A stretch of 64,000 nucleotides of DNA from Amycolatopsis sp. EV170708-02-1 (lineage in GTDB: Bacteria; Actinomycetota; Actinomycetes; Mycobacteriales; Pseudonocardiaceae): positions 682,001 through 746,000 of the forward strand of contig NZ_CP092497.1 of the NCBI RefSeq assembly GCF_022479115.1, written 5' to 3'. The notes below the pieces were generated by a model. That model worked only from the letters and a program-made list of their open reading frames with translations. It was not told the DNA's origin and did no database searches. Positions within the stretch are counted from its first letter, which is position 1; each line of letters opens with the position of its first letter. Shown piece by piece: positions 1 through 8,680 of the stretch. Made by a program: the position numbers and the translations under genes.

Positions 1-1
1 C

Positions 2-1507
2 GGGATTCCCGAGTACGACAAGGACATCACGAAGGTGGACCTCGCCTGGTCCGTCGACTTCCTGCCGGACGGCACGGCGCTGGCGACCGAACGGGACCGC
101 TTCGAGATCCTGCGGATCACGCCGTCGGGCGAGAAGACCGCGCTCGGCAAGGTCCCCGGCGCGGTCGGCACCAACGGCGAGGGCGGCCTGCTCGGCATCG
201 CGATCTCGCCGGACTACGCCACCGATCACGCGATCTACCTGTACCACACGGCATCCGGGGACAACCGGATCGTGAAGATGACCTACGAGAACGGAAAGCT
301 GTCCTCGACGTCGACCCCGGTGCTCACCGGGATCGCCAAGAACCGTTACCACAACGGCGGAAGGGTGCGGTTCGGCCCGGACGGCAAGCTCTACGCCACC
401 GTCGGCGACGGGCAGAACAAGGCGACGGCGCAGAACAAGAGTTCGCTCAACGGGAAGATCCTGCGGCTCAACCCCGACGGCTCGGCACCGAGCGACAACC
501 CGTTCTTCTCCACCGGCGGCAACGCCCGGTACGTCTGGAGCTACGGGCACCGCAACCCACAGGGCCTGGCGTGGGACTCCCGCGGCCAGTTGTGGTCGTC
601 GGAATTCGGCGACGGCACCCAGGACGAGCTCAACCTGATCCAGAAGGGCGGCAACTTCGGCTGGTCCCAGTGCGAAGGGACCACCGGCAGCTGCGCCGGC
701 ACGATCGCGCCGAAGAAGACCTGGCCGACCAGTTCCGGCGGGCCGAGCGGGATCGAGATCGTCAACGACTGGATCTATGTCGCGGCGGTCACCAGCGAGC
801 AGCTCTTCGCGACGCAGATCAACGCGGCGGGCAACGGCGTCGGCTCGGTGCAGTCGCTGTTCTCCGGCCGCTGGGGCAGGCTCCGCTCGGTCACCAAGAC
901 GCCGGACGGCGGGCTGTGGGTCACCTCGACCAACGCGGACAAGAACGGCGGCACGCCGAGCGGGATCGACAACGTGGTGGTCCGGCTGAAGTTCCCCGGC
1001 ACCTCGCAGCCGGGAGCGTTCAAGCTGACCAGCTCCGCGTTCGCCGACAACGCGACCATCCCGGACAAGTTCACCTGCGCCGGTGACGGCACCGCGGGGC
1101 AGGACACCTCGCCGCCGCTGGCGTGGAGCGCCGGCACCACCGGCGCCAAGGGATACGCGATCGTCTTCGCCGACGTGGCCAACAACGGCAACAAACTGCA
1201 CTGGGCGATCTGGGACATCCCGGTGTCGGCGGCGTCACTGCCGGAAGGGCTGGGCTCCGGCTTCACCGTCCCGAACCAGAACGGGGCCAAGCAGAAGGCC
1301 ATGGGCAGCGGGGCGAACTCGCAGAAGTACTTCGGCCCCTGCCCCGGCGGCTCCAGCCATCCCTACACCTTCACGCTCTACGCGCTGAAGTCGGCGACGG
1401 TGCCGGGCTTGTCCTCGTCCTCGACGATGGCGCAGATCGAAACGGCCATCAAGAACGCTTCGACGGCCAACGTCAAGCTGCGCGGCAAATCCAGCGCCGC
1501 GTCCTGA
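2..1507 (+). CDS. PQQ-type glucose/sorbosone dehydrogenase fused to a PEBP (YbhB/YbcL) domain, 5' end missing
   Basis: The reading frame is open from the first bases, so the start codon and probable signal peptide lie left of the window; a GTG at 35 is internal to the conserved fold. The first ~320 visible residues resemble the beta-propeller of PQQ-dependent soluble aldose/sorbosone dehydrogenases (GGLLGIAISPDY, HNGGRVRFGPDGKLYATVGDG, WSYGHRNPQGLAWD), which oxidise sugars outside the cytoplasm. After a short linker, the last ~160 residues form a Raf-kinase-inhibitor-like PEBP domain (HWAIWDIP, YFGPCPGG, YTFTLYAL). The two-domain reading is from motifs; substrate and electron acceptor cannot be told. 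An intrinsic terminator follows the stop. Confidence 0.85.
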   Translation, partial: GIPEYDKDITKVDLAWSVDFLPDGTALATERDRFEILRITPSGEKTALGKVPGAVGTNGEGGLLGIAISPDYATDHAIYLYHTASGDNRIVKMTYENGKLSSTSTPVLTGIAKNRYHNGGRVRFGPDGKLYATVGDGQNKATAQNKSSLNGKILRLNPDGSAPSDNPFFSTGGNARYVWSYGHRNPQGLAWDSRGQLWSSEFGDGTQDELNLIQKGGNFGWSQCEGTTGSCAGTIAPKKTWPTSSGGPSGIEIVNDWIYVAAVTSEQLFATQINAAGNGVGSVQSLFSGRWGRLRSVTKTPDGGLWVTSTNADKNGGTPSGIDNVVVRLKFPGTSQPGAFKLTSSAFADNATIPDKFTCAGDGTAGQDTSPPLAWSAGTTGAKGYAIVFADVANNGNKLHWAIWDIPVSAASLPEGLGSGFTVPNQNGAKQKAMGSGANSQKYFGPCPGGSSHPYTFTLYALKSATVPGLSSSSTMAQIETAIKNASTANVKLRGKSSAAS

Positions 1508-1570
1508 GCACGGCCGGGGTGTCCGGAGCGGCGCCGGGCACCCCGACCGTATCCAGTGTGACTGGAGGAA

Positions 1571-1609
1571 CGCCACCCCGTCCGGGATTTCCCGGCGGGG
1601 TGGCGTTTT
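1571..1609 (+). terminator. Intrinsic terminator after the sugar dehydrogenase
   Basis: A GC-rich stem (CGCCACCCCG pairing with CGGGGTGGCG, extended by CCGGG/CCCGG with one bulged T, loop ATTT) is followed by TTTT. It sits 60 bp after the stop of the sugar dehydrogenase and just before the NUDIX gene, so it should end transcription of the first gene. Confidence 0.8.
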
Positions 1610-1633
1610 CGTGGGGCCAGTAGGCTTCGGTGG

Positions 1634-2143
1634 GTGAAGGACTGGACGTTCTGCCCGCGCTGCGGAGACCGGACGAGACTCGACGGCGACGGCGAGGACA
1701 CCCATGTCCGCTGCCCCGCCTGCGGCTTCACCAAATACGACAACCCGCTGCCGACCACGGTCGGTCTCATCCTCGACGGCGACCGGATCCTGTTGCTGCG
1801 CCGGGCACACGAGCCCCGCAAGGGCGGCTGGGACACCGTCGGCGGTTTCCTCTCCGGCACCGAAACCGCCGAGGAGAACCTCGTCCGCGAAGGGCTGGAA
1901 GAGATCGGCTGCGAACTCCGGAACCTCAGCTTCACCGGGACTTATCCGTCGGTCTACGGCGAAACAGGCCTGAAGACGATCGGCCTCGCCTTCACCTGCG
2001 AACTACCGCCGGACGCGGAAATCGTGCTGTCGGAAGAGAATTCCGCGTACGCCTGGTTCCCGCTGGCCGGTCGCCCGCCGCTCGCCTTCGCCGACTGCGA
2101 AGCCGCGGCCGCCTCCCTCACCAGCCGAACAGGTTCCGCATGA
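1634..2143 (+). CDS. NUDIX hydrolase with N-terminal zinc ribbon
   Basis: A 169-residue protein. Residues 6-35 contain two CxxC pairs (CPRC and CPAC) typical of the small zinc ribbon in NudC-like NUDIX proteins. The NUDIX box follows as GGFLSGTETAEENLVREGLEEIG, fitting G-x5-E-x7-RE-x2-EE-x-G, so it should hydrolyse a nucleoside diphosphate linked to some moiety. The substrate is unknown; it is shorter than true NudC (NADH pyrophosphatase) and lacks its N-terminal domain. The start is GTG, giving MKDWTFCPRCG. Its last 26 bases overlap the 3' end of the convergent TetR gene. Confidence 0.88.
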   Translation: MKDWTFCPRCGDRTRLDGDGEDTHVRCPACGFTKYDNPLPTTVGLILDGDRILLLRRAHEPRKGGWDTVGGFLSGTETAEENLVREGLEEIGCELRNLSFTGTYPSVYGETGLKTIGLAFTCELPPDAEIVLSEENSAYAWFPLAGRPPLAFADCEAAAASLTSRTGSA

Positions 2144-2729
2144 TCCGCGAGCACCGCTCGGTCATCGCCGCGGCGTCCTGATCCGGCTGGTCGATCCACC
2201 AGCTGATCAGGGAGTCGACGACGCCGGTCCACACCTGGGCGATCGCCTCGATGTCGCGATCGTCGTCCAGCCCCCGCGAGTGCATCAGCTGGGCGGCGCC
2301 GACCAGCGCGAACCCGTCGAGCCGGTAGCGGTAGCCGACCGCGACGCCGGCGATCTCACCGGTCGAGGGCACCGTCGGGTCGCGAAGCAGCTTCCAGGCG
2401 TACCGGTCCTTGTCGAACGTCTCGAAGATGGCCGAGAGCACCGCGAGCGGCATCCGTTCCGGCGGCTCGCCGTCGGCCGCCATCGTCTCGGCGACCCCTT
2501 CGGTCAGCCTGTCCCCCGCCCGGTGCAGGCAGGCGAGGTACAGCCCGTCCTTCGAGCCGAAGTACTGGTACAGCAAAGGTTTCGTGACGCCGACCCGGCG
2601 GGCGATCTCCACCATCGACGCCCCGGCGTACCCGTTCTTGCCGAACTCCTCCGTCCCGGCGCGCACGATCTGGGTCTCCCGCTCTTCGCGGGGCACCCCC
2701 TTCGTGCCGACGGCCCTTGCTTCTGTCAC
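2118..2729 (-). CDS. TetR/AcrR-family transcriptional regulator
   Basis: A 203-residue regulator with a TetR helix-turn-helix near the N-terminus (ASMVEIARRVGVTKPLLYQYFGSKDGLYLACLHRAG) and an all-helical ligand-binding C-terminal domain. It is divergent from the sterol-desaturase-like gene, and the 58-bp palindrome between them begins 4 bp upstream of its GTG start. That placement suggests repression of both itself and the hydroxylase gene, relieved by an unknown, possibly lipid-like, ligand. No clear ribosome binding site precedes the GTG. Confidence 0.9.
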   Translation of the reverse strand: MTEARAVGTKGVPREERETQIVRAGTEEFGKNGYAGASMVEIARRVGVTKPLLYQYFGSKDGLYLACLHRAGDRLTEGVAETMAADGEPPERMPLAVLSAIFETFDKDRYAWKLLRDPTVPSTGEIAGVAVGYRYRLDGFALVGAAQLMHSRGLDDDRDIEAIAQVWTGVVDSLISWWIDQPDQDAAAMTERCSRIMRNLFGW

Positions 2730-2732
2730 GGC

Positions 2733-2790
2733 GGTTATCTTACCCTGAGGTAAATGACCCTAGGGTAAGTTACCTGATGGTCAGATAACC
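2733..2790. promoter_or_regulatory. 58-bp imperfect palindromic operator between tetR and the hydroxylase gene
   Basis: Two 30-base halves centred at 2761/2762 are inverted copies with 25 of 30 matching positions. The outer arms are GGTTATCT and AGATAACC. Nested elements include TTACC-N4-GGTAA (2740-2753), ACCCTAGGGT (2757-2766) and GGTAA-N-TTACC (2764-2774). It fills most of the divergent intergenic space, which fits a TetR-family operator, perhaps for two stacked dimers. The sequence symmetry is seen directly; TetR binding is inferred. Confidence 0.75.
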
Positions 2791-2814
2791 GGGGGCGAGA
2801 CAGGGAGAGGTGCG

Positions 2815-3693
2815 GTGGCGGATTTTCTTGCCCATCTGAGTGACCCGGTGCTGATGGCGACACCGGTGTTCCTGCTGTTCGTCGCGATCGAGATCCTCGC
2901 GCTGCACGTGCTGGGGCACGACGACAACGTCATCGGCTACAGCGTCAAGGACACCCGCACCAGCATGTCCATGGGCGCGGTGGCGGTGGTGATCAACGGT
3001 GTCTTCCGCATAGCCATGCTGTTCGTGTTCGCCGCGCTCTACGAGCTCGCGCCGGTGAAGTTCAGCCCGCACGACTGGTGGACCTGGGTCCTGATGCTGC
3101 TGGGCCAGGAGATCGTCTTCTACGCCTACCACCGGGCGAGCCACCGCGTCCGGCTCATGTGGGCGGGCCACCAGGTGCACCATTCGAGCGAGCACTACAA
3201 CTTCTCGACGGCGTTACGGCAGAAGTGGACGCCGTACTTCCAGCTGCCGTTCTGGTCGATCCTCGCACTGGCGGGCATCCCGCCGTGGATGATCCTCACC
3301 GGCCTGTCGATCGACCTCGTGTACCAGTTCTTCGTGCACACCGAGAAGATCCGGAAGCTGCCGCGCTGGTTCGAGTACGTGTTCAACACGCCGTCACACC
3401 ATCGTGTGCACCACGGCAGCGACCAGGAGTACCTGGACGCGAACTACGGCGGGATCCTGATCATCTGGGACCGGATGTTCGGCAGTTTCGTGCCGGAGGG
3501 CAAACGCCCGACCTACGGGCTGACCAAGAACGTCGAGTCCTACAACCTGCTCAAGGTGGGCTTCCACGAGTACGGCTCGATCCTGCGCGACGTCCGCGCG
3601 GCCGGCTCGTGGCGGGACAAACTCGGGTACGTGTTCGGCCCGCCGGGCTGGCAGCCCAAGGAGGCGCTAAGCGCTCCTGCGCAAAGCGGGTGA
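2815..3693 (+). CDS. Sterol desaturase / fatty acid hydroxylase family membrane protein
   Basis: A 292-residue polytopic membrane protein with the di-iron histidine boxes of the fatty-acid-hydroxylase superfamily: HRASH (106-110), HQVHHSSEHYN (119-129) and HHRVHH (195-200), plus His175. It should insert oxygen into, or desaturate, a lipid or carotenoid-like substrate at the membrane. The GTG start follows a good ribosome binding site (AGGGAGAGG). It is divergent from a TetR regulator with a shared palindromic operator, so expression is probably ligand-controlled. The substrate is unknown. The last 27 bases overlap the convergent gpgS gene. Confidence 0.88.
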   Translation: MADFLAHLSDPVLMATPVFLLFVAIEILALHVLGHDDNVIGYSVKDTRTSMSMGAVAVVINGVFRIAMLFVFAALYELAPVKFSPHDWWTWVLMLLGQEIVFYAYHRASHRVRLMWAGHQVHHSSEHYNFSTALRQKWTPYFQLPFWSILALAGIPPWMILTGLSIDLVYQFFVHTEKIRKLPRWFEYVFNTPSHHRVHHGSDQEYLDANYGGILIIWDRMFGSFVPEGKRPTYGLTKNVESYNLLKVGFHEYGSILRDVRAAGSWRDKLGYVFGPPGWQPKEALSAPAQSG

Positions 3694-4671
3694 GTTCTCC
3701 GGGCGGATCTCCGGCGGGAGGCTTTCCAGCGGCGGCCGCTGAGTGAGGCCCACGTCGGTGAGCACGAGTTCCCGCTCCACGGCCTCCCCCGCGCCGCGCC
3801 GGAACTGGGCGAGCGACGTCGACGGCGGGGCCGCGGAGATCACCCGGCCGCCGCGTTCCAGCCGGTCCATCAGGGTCAGCATGATCTGCGCGGCCATCCG
3901 GCCGAGTGCCTGGGTGCCCTGATGCCGGTGGGCGCGGTGGCCGAGGTCGACCTGCGCGAGCGCGTCGAGCCCGTGCAGTTCGAGCAGGTCGATCAGGTGG
4001 CCGACCTCGACACCGTAATGCGTGACGAACGGGATGCCTTCGAGCACTTCACGCCGTCCCGCGTACTCACCGGCGAGCGGCTGGACGAAACCGGCCAGCT
4101 CCGGCCAGTACATGTTGAGCAGCGGACGGGCGACGAGTTCGGTGACCCGGCCACCGCCGTCGGGTTCGACGCCCGCCGCCCCGGCGAGCGGACGGTGGTA
4201 GAACCCTTTGACGTAGGCGACCCCCGGGTCGGTCAGCAGCGGCCCGAGCAGTCCGGTCACGTAGTCCGCGGTGAAGTCGCGGAGATCGCCGTCGACGAAG
4301 ACGACGAGGTCCCCGCTGGTTTCGGCGACCCCCTTCCAGAGCGCTTCTCCCTTGCCCGCAAGGCTTCCCAGCGCCGGGAACACCGCGTCCTGCGCGACGA
4401 CGTCCGCCCCGGCCGCCGCGGCGACCTCGGCCGTCGCGTCCGTGGAATGGCTGTCCACCACCAGGATCTCGTCCACCAGGGGAAAGCGTTCGACGAGTTC
4501 GCGCCGGATGGTGCCGACGATCGCCCCCACCGTCTCCGCCTCGTCGCGGGCCGGGATCACCACCGAAACCCGCGTCCCGCGTTTGGCGGCGACCAGCTCC
4601 GCCGCCCACCAGTCACCCGCGCGGCTGCTGCGCCGCGCGAGCCATGTGCCGACCTCCGCCGATACCCGCAT
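3667..4671 (-). CDS. gpgS: Glucosyl-3-phosphoglycerate synthase
   Basis: A 334-residue GT-A glycosyltransferase (GT81). It transfers glucose from an NDP-glucose to 3-phosphoglycerate, the first step to glucosylglycerate and, in mycobacteria, methylglucose lipopolysaccharides. Visible marks are VSVVIPARDEAETVG near residue 36, the FVDGDLRD acceptor/metal region around residue 125, and the C-terminal GHRAHRHQGTQALGRMA stretch typical of GpgS. The ATG start is preceded by GAGGA at correct spacing. The gene lies downstream of, and in the same direction as, the alpha/beta hydrolase, with a hairpin between them. Confidence 0.92.
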   Translation of the reverse strand: MRVSAEVGTWLARRSSRAGDWWAAELVAAKRGTRVSVVIPARDEAETVGAIVGTIRRELVERFPLVDEILVVDSHSTDATAEVAAAAGADVVAQDAVFPALGSLAGKGEALWKGVAETSGDLVVFVDGDLRDFTADYVTGLLGPLLTDPGVAYVKGFYHRPLAGAAGVEPDGGGRVTELVARPLLNMYWPELAGFVQPLAGEYAGRREVLEGIPFVTHYGVEVGHLIDLLELHGLDALAQVDLGHRAHRHQGTQALGRMAAQIMLTLMDRLERGGRVISAAPPSTSLAQFRRGAGEAVERELVLTDVGLTQRPPLESLPPEIRPENSPALRRSA

Positions 4672-4683
4672 GGCTTCCTCTTT

Positions 4684-4718
4684 CCCTCGAAGATCACCTC
4701 ACCGGTGAGCTTCGAGGG
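4684..4718. repeat. Hairpin between the alpha/beta hydrolase gene and gpgS
   Basis: Arms CCCTCGAAG and CTTCGAGGG enclose a second perfect palindrome CTCACCGGTGAG (4698-4709). It is downstream of the hydrolase stop and just upstream of the gpgS start on the same strand, so it may end the hydrolase transcript or structure the gpgS leader. It lacks a T tract. Confidence 0.5.
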
Positions 4719-4757
4719 CGACTGTTTCCCTCCGTCGTCGCCGCGGAAACCGTCGCG

Positions 4758-5681
4758 TTACGCCTGCCCGCCGGAGGTTAACGACCGCGAGAGCACCTCA
4801 CCGGTCCGTCGTTTGGCGAGGTAGAACGCCGCCTCGTGCGGCTTCGCCCCGTTGTCGACCGTGTAGCCGCTGTCCAGGACTCCGTCGGCGCCGGGGAACA
4901 GCCCGCTGAGGTCGGGCCGGGCCGCGACGAGATCGTCCCGGTCGGCCAGGTTCACCCAGCTCGCGACGCCGGGCGGGACGGACGGCGGCTGCGGGCGGGT
5001 CCGTTCGTAGACCACCGTGCGCAGGCCCAGCGGCGAGCCGAGGGTGAGCAGCAGCGGCAGCGGGCGGCCGTGCCGATGGGCGGCTTCGTACGCGACGACC
5101 GAGCCGAGGGAATGCCCGATGATCGCCTCGGTCTCCGGTCCGATGTGCTCGGCGACGCGGTCCTGCACGCGTTCCCGGATCGTCTCGTCGGTGAGGTACA
5201 GCGTCACCTGTTTGAGTGCCTTGACCACCACGCGTTCGGCGAACGCCACCCCGAGCCTCGCGAACGGCTTCAGCCGCACCAGCGCGTTCAGCACCGGGCG
5301 GGCGGCCGCGCGGACGCCTTGGGTCTCCCCCGCCGGGCCACCGAGCAGGTCCAATTCGGCCTTGGCCCGGTTCCGGTCGGCCTCGCGGGACGCCGAAGAA
5401 GCCGCGTTCCGGAGCCATTCCGCCGCCAGCGCCTCGGCCAGCCCCCACTCGTCCTCGGTGAGTTCGTCCGCGCCGCCCTGCTGGCCGTCCTTGAGGAAAA
5501 GGTCGCCGTAGAAGGCCATCCGCGCGTCTCCGGGCCGGGCGTCGCGCCACAGGGTGTCGGCCAGCGCGGCGTCACCGGCGAGCCGGACGCCGCCCGCCAG
5601 ACTCGGCAGCCATTCCGCCTCGAGAGTGTCCGCGGACTTCTGTTCCTGGGCGATGCCGTGCACCAGAACGATCCGAGCCAT
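4758..5681 (-). CDS. Alpha/beta hydrolase (lipase-like), divergent partner of the caspase-like gene
   Basis: A 307-residue cytoplasmic alpha/beta hydrolase with no signal peptide. It opens MARIVLVHGIAQEQKSADTLE, with an oxyanion-type VHG; the nucleophile elbow is GHSLGS with Ser191, followed by an Asp-rich stretch (NLADRDDLVAARPDL) and a late His in KPHEAAFYL that could complete the triad. The start is chosen at MARIVLVHG because the fold begins there, although the frame stays open upstream. It is transcribed away from the caspase/ATPase/FHA/TPR gene only ~50 bp off, suggesting co-regulation. The substrate is unknown; a lipase/esterase role is inferred from the fold. Confidence 0.8.
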   Translation of the reverse strand: MARIVLVHGIAQEQKSADTLEAEWLPSLAGGVRLAGDAALADTLWRDARPGDARMAFYGDLFLKDGQQGGADELTEDEWGLAEALAAEWLRNAASSASREADRNRAKAELDLLGGPAGETQGVRAAARPVLNALVRLKPFARLGVAFAERVVVKALKQVTLYLTDETIRERVQDRVAEHIGPETEAIIGHSLGSVVAYEAAHRHGRPLPLLLTLGSPLGLRTVVYERTRPQPPSVPPGVASWVNLADRDDLVAARPDLSGLFPGADGVLDSGYTVDNGAKPHEAAFYLAKRRTGEVLSRSLTSGGQA

Positions 5682-5732
5682 GGCGCACAGTATCGCGGGC
5701 CGCCCTTGCCGGTGGCCGCCCGATGAGACAAA

Positions 5733-8677
5733 GTGATCTCCGTGGGAGAGCGGAGGTCGTTGGTGGTCGCGTCGCAATGCGACTCACTGAACCTTCTCTC
5801 GTTCCTCCCCGACGCGGGCCACCAGGTCTCGACGGCCCTGCTCGACCCCGAGATCGGCGGCTGCGTCCCCGCGCTCGAAGACGGTCGCGGCCTGCTCGTC
5901 GACCCGACGATGGTCGAGCTGGACGACGCGCTGGTGGAGGCCTTCGAGCGCGCGTCGGAAGACGAGGCGACGCTCTTCCTCTCACTCGTCGGGCACGGCG
6001 AATACGCCGACGACGACTTCTACTTCCTCACCAAGGACACCGGCCTGCCGGTGGACAGCCGCCGCTCCTTCCTGTTCGCCCAGCGGATCAAGGAACTCCT
6101 CGGCCGTCACTCGATGCTCGACGGGCTGGTGATCCTGCTCGACACCTGCCACGCCGGCATCGGGGCGAGGCAGGCTGGCCAGCGCTGGCTGCGGATCGTC
6201 GGTGAGGCAGGCAAGCGGTTCGACCTGCTCACCGCCTCGGACGACCGTGTCGCCGCGAACGGGTGTTTCAGCCGGTCTCTGGTCTCGGTCCTGCGGACGG
6301 GGCACGCGGAGTTCGGCGAGCGGGTGCGATGCGCGGATCTCAAACGGGTGATCACCGGCCTGTGCCCGGCGCAGACCGCCGTCCACCTGGGTTTCGACGG
6401 CACCCGCGAGGTGCCCGAGGCCGATCAGGGCCTGTGGCTCGCACTGAACTCCTCCCCCGCCTGGCGGCGTTCACCGCTGGCGGGCAACCCGGCCGCGCCC
6501 ACGATCGAACGGCTGACCGCGGGCTACCAGCCGGATCCGAAACTCGGCGAGACCGTCGGGCATCTGCTCACCGGTGCCCGGCTGGTCGCGATCACCGGTG
6601 AGGAGGGCGCGGGGAAGTCGACCATGCTCGCCGCGCTCGCCCGGCCTTCGGTGGCCGGATCGTATGTACCGCCCGACTTCCTGCACGCCGTGCTGTTCGC
6701 GAGCCGCGGCGACACGGCCGAGCGGCTCGCGCACGAACTCGCCCGCCAGTTGCGGCGCACCGTGCCCGGTTTCGCCGACGCCGAGCAGGCGTACCGGACC
6801 GGGCTCGGCGACGCCGCCCTCAGCGGTGCGAGCGCTTTCGATCTGGCGCTGCTCGGTCCGCTGCGAACCCTCGCTCCACAGTGGACCGGAGCCCCCGTGC
6901 GGATCGCGGTCGACGGGCTCGACGACCTCGATCCCGGCGTCCGGGAACGGCTGTGCGGTCTCCTCCGGAGCCTGTCGACGGCACCGGAGCTGGCACTGGT
7001 CAAGACGGTCGCGACCACGCGGGATCCGGCCTGCCTCCCGCCCGCGGTCGAGGTTCGCCTGGAGATGGCCGGCGGTTTCGAGCCGCCCGACGCGGCTCCC
7101 GTGGTGCGGGAACCGGAAGACAGTGGACCTTGGGGCGGCTGGCCGGGCTACGACACGGGTTCGCCCACCTCGCCGAGGATCACCCCCGCCACGCTGATCA
7201 TCGACGTGCCGGGGCAGCCGCCCGCGCACCACGAACTGTCCTTCGGGCTCACGACGCTCGGCCGCAGCAGGAACGCCGCGGTCCGGCTCGGCGACTCGCG
7301 GGTGTCCCGGCTCCATTGCAAGATCCGCTGGGACGGCACGAACGCGTGGCTGACCGATCTCGACTCCGCCAACGGCACCTTCGTCAACGGGCAGCGCGTG
7401 CCGAGCGCCGAGCTGGCGCACGGTGACGTGCTCCGGCTCGGTGATTCGACGGTCACCTTCATCAGCGTGGCACAAGAGGAGGCCGACATCGACCAGAGCA
7501 CCGGCGCCGTGGCCTCGCCGCGGCCCGGTCACGCGGTCCTGCTGGAGTTGCTGGGTCTCGCGGCCACCCGCGGGCCCGTCCCGATCTCGATCCTCACCGC
7601 GGCGAGCGCGGCGGCGGGCGGCCCGGACCGGCGGGTGCGCGTCCGCGATTTCCTGGCCGGGCTCGGTGACTCGGTCAGCCGGACGCGCGCCGGCCTCGAC
7701 GACGAAACCGTCCTGCTGACCTCCGACGCGCCCGTGCTCTCCCCCGATACGGTGACCCGGTTGCACGCCCGGCTGGCGGCGGCGACCTCGGAGGTGGCAC
7801 TCGTGGCCGGAGACGACGAGCCGACGCTCGAACAGAGCTACGCGGCGGCCAACGAGGCCGAGCACTTCTGGCTCGCGGGGCTCCGAGAAGACGCCCTCGC
7901 CGCGTTGGAGCGACGGGCCTCCCACATCCCCGTCGAGAACCGGGAACGCTGGGCGGCCTGGGCGAACCGTGCGGCCCTGGAGCTCGGCGACACCGACCGG
8001 ATCACGTTGCGCTGCAAGGCACGGCATGCGACCTGGACCGGTAAGGCTGGCGACGCGGCCGGAGCGCTCGCCCGGTTCGAGGAGCTGCTGCCGGTCGCCA
8101 CGGCCGCCCTCTCCGGTGGCGACGAAGAGGTCTTGAGCATGCGCCACAACATCGGCTACCTCCTCATGGAACTCGGCCGTTTCGAAGAGTCCCGGGCCGC
8201 GTTCGAAGCCCTCGTCCGCGACGCCACCCACGCTCTCGGCGCCGATCATCGCGAGACACTGCACGCCCGGCACCTGCTCGCGGTGACGACGGGCAAGACC
8301 GGGAACGGGGAGGAGTCCCTCCGCCTCTCCCGGGAGCTGCTGCCGCAGGCGAAACAGGCGCTGGGCGACGACGAGATCGTCGGCCACGTCCAGCACAACA
8401 TCGCGTTCTGGAGCGCCGAAATCGAGCACCCCCCCCCGTTGTTTCGGAGTATCGACAGCTCATCGACGAAGCGACGGGACGGCTGAGTGAACGGCATCCC
8501 GACGTCCTCGACCTCCGGTTCGGTCTCGCGCTGGCCCTCGCCAAAGCGGGCCGGGTCACCGAGGCGCTCTCGGTCTGGACCTTGCTGCTCGGCGATTCCG
8601 TCGAGGTCCGCGGCGAACGGCACGAAGAAACCCGGAAGATCCGCGAACAGCTCGAGTACTGGGGTACGCCGGAGTGA
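5733..8677 (+). CDS. Caspase-like / P-loop ATPase / FHA / TPR multidomain protein, frame broken at a C9 run
   Basis: Residues ~8-200 form a caspase/metacaspase-type (C14) protease with catalytic His88 in SLVGHGE and Cys139 in LLDTCHAG. Next comes a STAND/NACHT-like P-loop ATPase (ITGEEGAGKST, residues ~287-297; DGLDDLD as probable Walker B), then a phosphothreonine-binding FHA domain (~490-590: TTLGRSRNAAVRL, SRLHCKI, SANGTFVNG), then TPR-like helical repeats (~690 to the end). Read as sequenced, the frame stops at 8486. A -1 shift at the nine-C tract (8429-8437) restores TPR-like sequence (VVSEYRQLIDEATGRLSERHPDVL...) to a stop at 8677, giving ~981 residues. The GTG at 5733 is a plausible start; GTG at 5742 is an alternative. 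This is probably a stress or conflict sensor. Confidence 0.85.
8429..8437 (+). other. Nine-C homopolymer at the frame break of the caspase/TPR gene
   Basis: Nine consecutive C after A8428. Upstream and downstream coding potential are in frames differing by -1, as if one C were missing. It may be a sequencing error, a phase-variable tract or a site of programmed slippage. Confidence 0.9.
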
Positions 8678-8680
8678 GCG

